Origin: JAJDXW01 sp965214795
GTDB lineage: Bacteria > Pseudomonadota > Gammaproteobacteria > HK1
DNA: 64,000 bases
Assembly (NCBI GenBank): GCA_965214795.1
Contig: OZ243976.1
Location: forward strand, 2,852,001 to 2,916,000
Direction: 5' to 3'
Of this stretch, positions 59,925 to 64,000 are shown piece after piece (the stretch's first letter is position 1; every line of letters begins with the position of its first letter). The translations under genes and the position numbers were made by a program. The notes under the pieces are model-generated. The model ran no database searches. It was given only the letters and a program-made list of their open reading frames with translations, and was not told the origin of the DNA.

Positions 59925-61778
59925 ATGCTCGACGACGCGGCGGCTCGCTTCGATGCCGGCGCCTTTCTCAAGACGGTGCCGAGCCGCGCTGGTGTCTACC
60001 GCATGGTCGACCGCCACCAGCGGGTTCTCTATGTCGGGAAGGCGCGCAACCTCCGGCGGCGCCTCGCCTCCTGGCTGCGGGGCGGCTCGCGGGACGAGAA
60101 GGGCCGGGCGCTCCTCTCCCATACCACGGCGGTGGAGGTGACCGTCACCCACACCGAGACCGAGGCGTTGCTGCTCGAGAACAACCTCATCAAGGAGCAC
60201 CGCCCGCGATACAACATCATCCTGCGGGACGACAAGAGCTACCCGTGGATCCAGCTCGCGGAGCACACCTCCTTTCCGCGTTTCGTCTTCTACCGGGGGT
60301 CGCGGCGTGCGCCGGGGCGGTACTTCGGACCCTACTCGAACGCCGGGGCGGTACGCCAGGCGATCGCCCTCATCCATAAGCTGTTCCGCGTCCGGCAGTG
60401 CACGGATGCCTTCTTCCGCAATCGCTCTCGCCCCTGCCTCCAGCACCAGATCGACCGGTGCAGCGCGCCGTGCGTGGGACTCATCGGTCGGTCCGACTAC
60501 GCCGAGGACGTCCGCCATGCGACCATGTTCCTCGAGGGGAGGAGCGAGGCGATGATCGAGGAGCTGGTGGAGCGGATGGAGGCCGCATCGCGGCGCCTCG
60601 ACTTCGAGCTCGCGGCCCGGTACCGGGACCAGATCTCGGGGCTGCGCAGGGTGCAGGAACGCCAGTACGTCGATGGTGCGAAGGGTGACATCGACGTGGT
60701 GGCGGTATCCGGTGGAGAGGGGATCGGGGTCGTCCAGGTGATGGAGATCCGGAACGGCCACAATCTCGGCAGCCACACCCGCGTGCCGCGCAATCTTCAG
60801 GGAGCGTCCGAGGAGGACATCCTCGAAGCCTTCCTGGGGCAGTACTACCTGTCCGACGATCGCTTCATCCCTCGTCGCATCGTCCTCGACCGGCCCCTCG
60901 AAGGGCTCGATCCGCTCGTGGAGGCGGTTTCCCGCCGGTCGCGGCGCAAGGTCTCGATCGGCATGGGGAAGCGCGGCCACCGGGCGCGGTGGGTGCGGAT
61001 GGCGCGGGAGAACGCCGAGGTCGCCCTTCGCCTGCGTCTCGCCGACCGGTCGACGCTGAACGACCGCCTTGCGGCCCTCGCCGAAGCGCTCGAGCTGCCC
61101 GAGCCGCCCGCCCGCATCGAGTGCTACGACGTAAGCCACACGGACGGGGAGGCGACCGTCGCCTCCTGCGTGGTGTTCGGCCCGGAGGGACCGGTGAAGT
61201 CCGACTACCGGCGCTACAACATCCGCGGCGTGACCCCGGGAGACGACTACGCCGCCATGCACCAGGTGCTCGCCCGCCGGTTCGCCTCGGCCCCCCGGGG
61301 TGAGGAGGAAGACGGCGCCGCGCGCCTCCCCGATCTCGTGTTGATCGACGGCGGCCGCGGCCAGCTCGACCGTGCCGTCGGCGTGCTGGAAGAGCTGGCC
61401 CTTACCGGGATCGAGACGGCTGCCGTCGCCAAGGGGCCGGGCCGCAAGCCGGGGTTCGATTCCGTGCTCCGGCCGGGGCGCGCTTCCGCCCTCAGCCTCC
61501 GCGAGGACTCCCCGGCCTTGCACCTCATTCAGCGGATCCGGGACGAAGCGCACCGGTTTGCAATCACCGGCCACCGGTCGCAGCGTGGCAAGCGCCGGCG
61601 GACGTCAACCCTCGAGACCCTTCCCGGGATCGGCCCGGTGCTCCGCCAGCGGCTGCTGTCCGAGTTCGGTGGCCTGTCCGGAGTGAGGCGGGCGGGGGTC
61701 GAAGATCTCGCCCGGGTCCGCGGCGTCAGCCCCCGAATCGCCCGGAACGTCTACGACCGCCTGCGGGACGAGGAATGA
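59925..61778 (+). CDS. uvrC: Excinuclease ABC subunit C
   Basis: A 617-residue protein. The N-terminal GIY-YIG nuclease is GVYRMVDRHQRVLYVGKARNLRRRL, followed by the Cys-rich linker region (CLQHQIDRCSAPCVGLI), the UVR motif (LVERMEAASRRLDFELAARYRDQI), the RNase H-like C-terminal nuclease (ECYDVSHTDGE, LVLIDGGRGQL) and tandem helix-hairpin-helix motifs (LPGIGPVLRQRLL). It makes both incisions in nucleotide excision repair. It overlaps pgsA by 4 bp. Confidence 0.97.
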   Translation: MLDDAAARFDAGAFLKTVPSRAGVYRMVDRHQRVLYVGKARNLRRRLASWLRGGSRDEKGRALLSHTTAVEVTVTHTETEALLLENNLIKEHRPRYNIILRDDKSYPWIQLAEHTSFPRFVFYRGSRRAPGRYFGPYSNAGAVRQAIALIHKLFRVRQCTDAFFRNRSRPCLQHQIDRCSAPCVGLIGRSDYAEDVRHATMFLEGRSEAMIEELVERMEAASRRLDFELAARYRDQISGLRRVQERQYVDGAKGDIDVVAVSGGEGIGVVQVMEIRNGHNLGSHTRVPRNLQGASEEDILEAFLGQYYLSDDRFIPRRIVLDRPLEGLDPLVEAVSRRSRRKVSIGMGKRGHRARWVRMARENAEVALRLRLADRSTLNDRLAALAEALELPEPPARIECYDVSHTDGEATVASCVVFGPEGPVKSDYRRYNIRGVTPGDDYAAMHQVLARRFASAPRGEEEDGAARLPDLVLIDGGRGQLDRAVGVLEELALTGIETAAVAKGPGRKPGFDSVLRPGRASALSLREDSPALHLIQRIRDEAHRFAITGHRSQRGKRRRTSTLETLPGIGPVLRQRLLSEFGGLSGVRRAGVEDLARVRGVSPRIARNVYDRLRDEE

Positions 61779-62368
61779 ACGTCCCCATCGGGCTCACCCT
61801 GTTCCGTATCGCGCTGATCCCGGTCTTCGTGGTGGTGTTCTACCTGCCCGTGCCCTGGGCGAACGAGGTCTGCGCCATCGCGTTCGCGCTCGCCGCCGTC
61901 ACCGACTGGATAGACGGCTTCCTCGCGCGCCGGTTGAAGCAGACCACCATCTTCGGGGCCTTTCTGGATCCGGTCGCCGACAAGCTGATGGTCGCCGTGG
62001 CCCTCGTGCTGCTGGTCCAGGCCAACCCCGAGATCTGGGTCGCGCTTCCTGCCGCGATCATCATCGGGCGGGAGATCGCGATCTCGGCGCTCCGGGAGTG
62101 GATGGCGCGCATCGGCGAACATCGGCGAGTCGCGGTCGTCGTGCTCGGCAAGTTCAAGACCTTCTGCCAGCTCGCGGCCATCACCCTCATGCTGTACGGG
62201 TCGGCGGACGCTCCGGAAGAGTACTGGCAGGGCGGTCTGGGGCTCCTGTACGTGGCTACCGCGCTCACGTTGTGGTCGATGGTGCAATACCTCGCCGCGG
62301 CGCGGAGCCTGCTGCGGGCGGAAGCCGGGGAAGATCGACTGGGCCGCACGGAGGAAAACGAACCCTGA
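61775..62368 (+). CDS. pgsA: CDP-diacylglycerol-glycerol-3-phosphate phosphatidyltransferase
   Basis: A 197-residue membrane protein with four to six helices. It begins MNVPIGLTLFRIALIPVFVVVF, and the CDP-alcohol phosphotransferase signature is DGFLARRLKQTTIFGAFLDPVADK (D-G-x2-A-R-x8-G-x3-D-x3-D). It makes phosphatidylglycerophosphate, the precursor of phosphatidylglycerol and cardiolipin. The uvrC-pgsA pair followed by tRNA genes is the same as in E. coli. Confidence 0.96.
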   Translation: MNVPIGLTLFRIALIPVFVVVFYLPVPWANEVCAIAFALAAVTDWIDGFLARRLKQTTIFGAFLDPVADKLMVAVALVLLVQANPEIWVALPAAIIIGREIAISALREWMARIGEHRRVAVVVLGKFKTFCQLAAITLMLYGSADAPEEYWQGGLGLLYVATALTLWSMVQYLAAARSLLRAEAGEDRLGRTEENEP

Positions 62369-62378
62369 CCGCACCCGG

Positions 62379-62407
62379 TTGAACGTTGCGCCGCACGAGC
62401 CTAGAAT
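62379..62407 (+). promoter_or_regulatory. Sigma-70-type promoter for the tRNA cluster
   Basis: TTGAAC (62379-62384) and TAGAAT (62402-62407) are 17 bases apart, and tRNA-Gly begins 12 bp later, so transcription starts just before the tRNA. Confidence 0.7.
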
Positions 62408-62418
62408 CCCCGACTGGC

Positions 62419-62494
<76 letters not shown>

Positions 62495-62541
62495 ATCCGT
62501 CTCTCCGGCCTGCTCCTCCCGGCCGGGAGGCGCGCTCCGCG

Positions 62542-62615
62542 GGCTGAGTGGCAGAGTGGTCATGCAGCGGCCTGCAAAGCCGTGAACGCCGGTTCGATTC
62601 CGACCTCAGCCTCCA
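62542..62615 (+). tRNA. tRNA-Cys(GCA)
   Basis: Seventy-four bases: acceptor GGCTGAG/CTCAGCC, anticodon loop CTGCAAA (anticodon GCA), T-loop TTCGATT and encoded CCA at 62613-62615. It is 47 bp after tRNA-Gly and probably in the same transcript. Confidence 0.95.
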
Positions 62616-62652
62616 TACGCGCCGGGGCGACCCCGCCCCGGGTATCCCGCCC

Positions 62653-62823
62653 AGGGCTTGTTTCTTGTCCGGCGACGGGTGAACCGGGCCTGTTCAGCAG
62701 GCCATCGGGGAGCGCATCGGGTCGTCCGCGTGTCGGTTCGAGCCTCATGAAGCGGCCCTCGATCGCGCGGGCGGCCGATCCGCACCCGCGGCCAGCACTC
62801 GGTCACGACAGGAAAACGGCTCT
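62653..62823. mobile_element. R3 element copy 4, short form (171 bp)
   Basis: This is the best-preserved copy. Left end AGGGCTTGTTTCTTGTC and right end (read inward) AGAGCCGTTTTCCTGTC are imperfect inverted repeats (five differences in 17). A perfect 12-bp direct repeat, ggtatcccgccc, flanks it (62641-62652 and 62824-62835). The right copy includes the first four bases of tRNA-Leu (62832-62835). The element splits the tRNA-Cys/tRNA-Leu pair. Its core has potential pairings, such as GGCCTG/CAGGCC-like and CGGGT/ACCCG stems, without any reading frame I trust. Confidence 0.9.
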
Positions 62824-62831
62824 GGTATCCC

Positions 62832-62917
62832 GCCCGGATGGCGGAATCAGGTAGACGCAGCGGACTTAAAATCCGCCGGCTTCGGCCGTGCCGGTTCGAA
62901 CCCGGCTCCGGGCACCA
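62832..62917 (+). tRNA. tRNA-Leu(TAA)
   Basis: Eighty-six bases: acceptor GCCCGGA/TCCGGGC, anticodon stem GCGGA/TCCGC with loop CTTAAAA (anticodon TAA, reading UUA), a long variable arm, T-arm GCCGG-TTCGAAC-CCGGC and encoded CCA (62915-62917). The R3 element ends 8 bp before it and its first four bases are part of the target duplication, so its 5' flank is element-derived. Confidence 0.96.
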
Positions 62918-63106
62918 GCCCACGCCGTCAGCGGTTCCGAGCGACCGTCCGAACGCGACCGTCCGAACGTCGGAGCACGGCCCTTCGAGCTTGTGGCGCC
63001 ATGATCCGAAGGCGCTGGAGGGCCAATCCGAACCCCGGAGCACGGCCCCCGGGCGTCGCCGGTTCAGCCGATGGGGAGCATCCTGGTCCAGGTGCTCGAT
63101 CTCCGC

Positions 63107-63404
63107 ATCGGGACGCGGAGTGCGGCGAAATGGCCTCCCCGCGGCTCGTGAACCGCGCGCGCAACCCCGCGACCCGCGCGGGGTCGTCGATGCCGTACGC
63201 GACGTGACGGGCGCCAGCCCCGGGACCCGGCTCGACGACGATGAGACGGCCGGGCCCGACGAGAACGGCGCCGCCTTCGGCGGTCCGTTCACATCGCATC
63301 CGGAGCGCGGCGACGAGAAAGTCCGCGAGCCGGCCGGGAGCGGGGCTCCCGAGCGCGGGATGATGCAGGGGAGCGGGCCGGAGAGGGGAGGGGGAAGAGG
63401 GCAC
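63107..63404 (-). pseudogene. VOC/glyoxalase-fold protein remnant
   Basis: A minus-strand frame contains a recognisable vicinal-oxygen-chelate half-domain: LHHPALGSPAPGRLADFL, then GGAVLVGPGRLIVVEPGPGAG and ARHVAYGIDDPARVAGLRARFTSRGEAI, matching the first beta-alpha-beta units of dioxygenase/glyoxalase-type proteins. A GTG at 63404 is a possible start. After about 63107 the frame loses similarity; a neighbouring frame continues with RPDAEIEHLDQDAP, which recalls the usual RDPDGxxIE motif, suggesting a frameshift. The frame itself stays open to 62928. It is a decayed or frameshifted gene rather than a working one. Confidence 0.4.
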
Positions 63405-63490
63405 CGGGAACGAATTTGCCCCCGGATCGATACCGGGATCGATCCGGGCCGTCGTTCCCTCCCCGCCGGTCACCGCATAGACTGCACGGG

Positions 63491-64000
63491 ATGGACAACG
63501 CCGCACCCGCCCGTCACCGAAGCATGTCCGCGCTCTTCGCGGTGGTGTGCTTTCCGTTCGGGGCCGGTTACTTCCTCTCCTACCTCTACCGCTCCATCAA
63601 CGCGGTGATCGGCCCGCCGATCGCGGCGGAATTCGGACTCGGAGCGGCCGATCTGGGGCTGCTGACCTCCGTCTACTTCCTCGGATTCGGCCTCTTCCAG
63701 CTCCCGCTCGGCATCCTCCTCGACCGCTACGGACCCCGCCGGGTGCAGTGCGCGCTCCTGCTCGTCGCCACCGGGGGGGCGATCATCTTCTCCACCGTGC
63801 AGTCGTTCGCGCTGCTGACCCTCGGGCGGGCCCTCATCGGCATCGGGTTCGCGGGGGGGCTCATGGCCTCGTTCAAGGCCATCACGGTCTGGTTCCCGCG
63901 CGACCGGTGGCCGCTCGTGAACGGCCTCATCATGGGGTTCGGCGGCCTCGGCACGATGGCCGCCACGACCCCCGTCGAGATGGCCCTCGAATGGGTGAGT
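63491..64000 (+). CDS. MFS transporter, N-terminal part (runs off the window)
   Basis: The ATG at 63491 opens a frame without stop to the right edge (170 codons). Hydrophobic segments at about residues 13-35, 50-70, 80-100 and 105-125, with the cytoplasmic loop motif LGILLDRYGPRRVQCAL (G-x-x-x-D-R-x-G-x-R-R) between helices 2 and 3, identify a major facilitator superfamily permease. The start YFLSYLYRSINAVIGPPIAAEFGLGAADLGLLTSVYFLGFGLFQLP is like putative sugar-phosphate or organic-anion permeases. The substrate is unknown. Confidence 0.85.
   Translation, partial: MDNAAPARHRSMSALFAVVCFPFGAGYFLSYLYRSINAVIGPPIAAEFGLGAADLGLLTSVYFLGFGLFQLPLGILLDRYGPRRVQCALLLVATGGAIIFSTVQSFALLTLGRALIGIGFAGGLMASFKAITVWFPRDRWPLVNGLIMGFGGLGTMAATTPVEMALEWVS

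Overview
The window is high-GC bacterial chromosome (roughly 70% G+C by eye) and is gammaproteobacterial in gene order. It carries rimP-nusA-infB-rbfA-truB-rpsO-pnp, rplU-rpmA-obgE-proB, murJ-ribF-lspA next to a divergent rpsT, lolCD-comEC-lpxK-kdsB, aat-infA next to trxB, ftsK-lolA-rarA-serS, and a GacA/UvrY-type regulator followed by uvrC-pgsA and tRNA-Gly-Cys-Leu, as in E. coli. Complex II, TrxB, octaprenyl-diphosphate synthase, a Mrp-type cation antiporter and LPS genes suggest a free-living aerobic Gram-negative, perhaps of the Chromatiales/Ectothiorhodospiraceae type. The genus cannot be set from the sequence alone.

Layout. 1-2168: edge of a carboxymuconolactone-decarboxylase-like gene, a DUF4286-like protein and a creatinase/ectoine-hydrolase-like M24 protein. 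2856-8451: a seven-gene Mrp-type antiporter operon. 8520-10857: a nucleotide-sugar epimerase/dehydrogenase pair. 10982-21212: clpB, tRNA-Pro, ispB, ribosomal protein genes, obgE, proB, murJ, ribF and lspA. 21343-23160: tRNA-Thr with a duplicated T-arm fragment and a tricarballylate-dehydrogenase-like flavoprotein. 23737-32473: the nusA-infB-pnp translation/RNA supercluster. 32442-38026: YheT hydrolase, ygfZ, sdhE and sdhBADC on the minus strand. 38342-47790: ygfX, an unknown gene, tsaB and lolCD, then a DUF2062 gene on the minus strand, then comEC, lpxK, kdsB and a metallophosphatase. 48048-50097: infA, aat and trxB on the minus strand. 50448-56022: ftsK, lolA, rarA and serS. 56293-64000: a small membrane protein, a BI-1 protein, tRNA-Ser, a class V aminotransferase, the regulator, uvrC, pgsA, a tRNA cluster and a truncated MFS gene.

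The most unusual content lies between the genes. Three different families of short non-coding elements have terminal inverted repeats and flanking target duplications, which is the structure of miniature inverted-repeat transposable elements (MITEs). R1 is 246 bp with 30-bp inverted repeats and an 8-bp duplication (1 copy). R2 is 132 bp with a 9-bp duplication (2 copies, each ending just before a ribosome-binding site). R3 is 169-171 bp or 255 bp with a 12-bp duplication (4 copies plus a solo end). They sit in front of operons, between truB and rpsO, directly upstream of lpxK, and between tRNA-Cys and tRNA-Leu. No transposase gene is present in the window, so they would have to be mobilised in trans. 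All repeat comparisons were made by eye.
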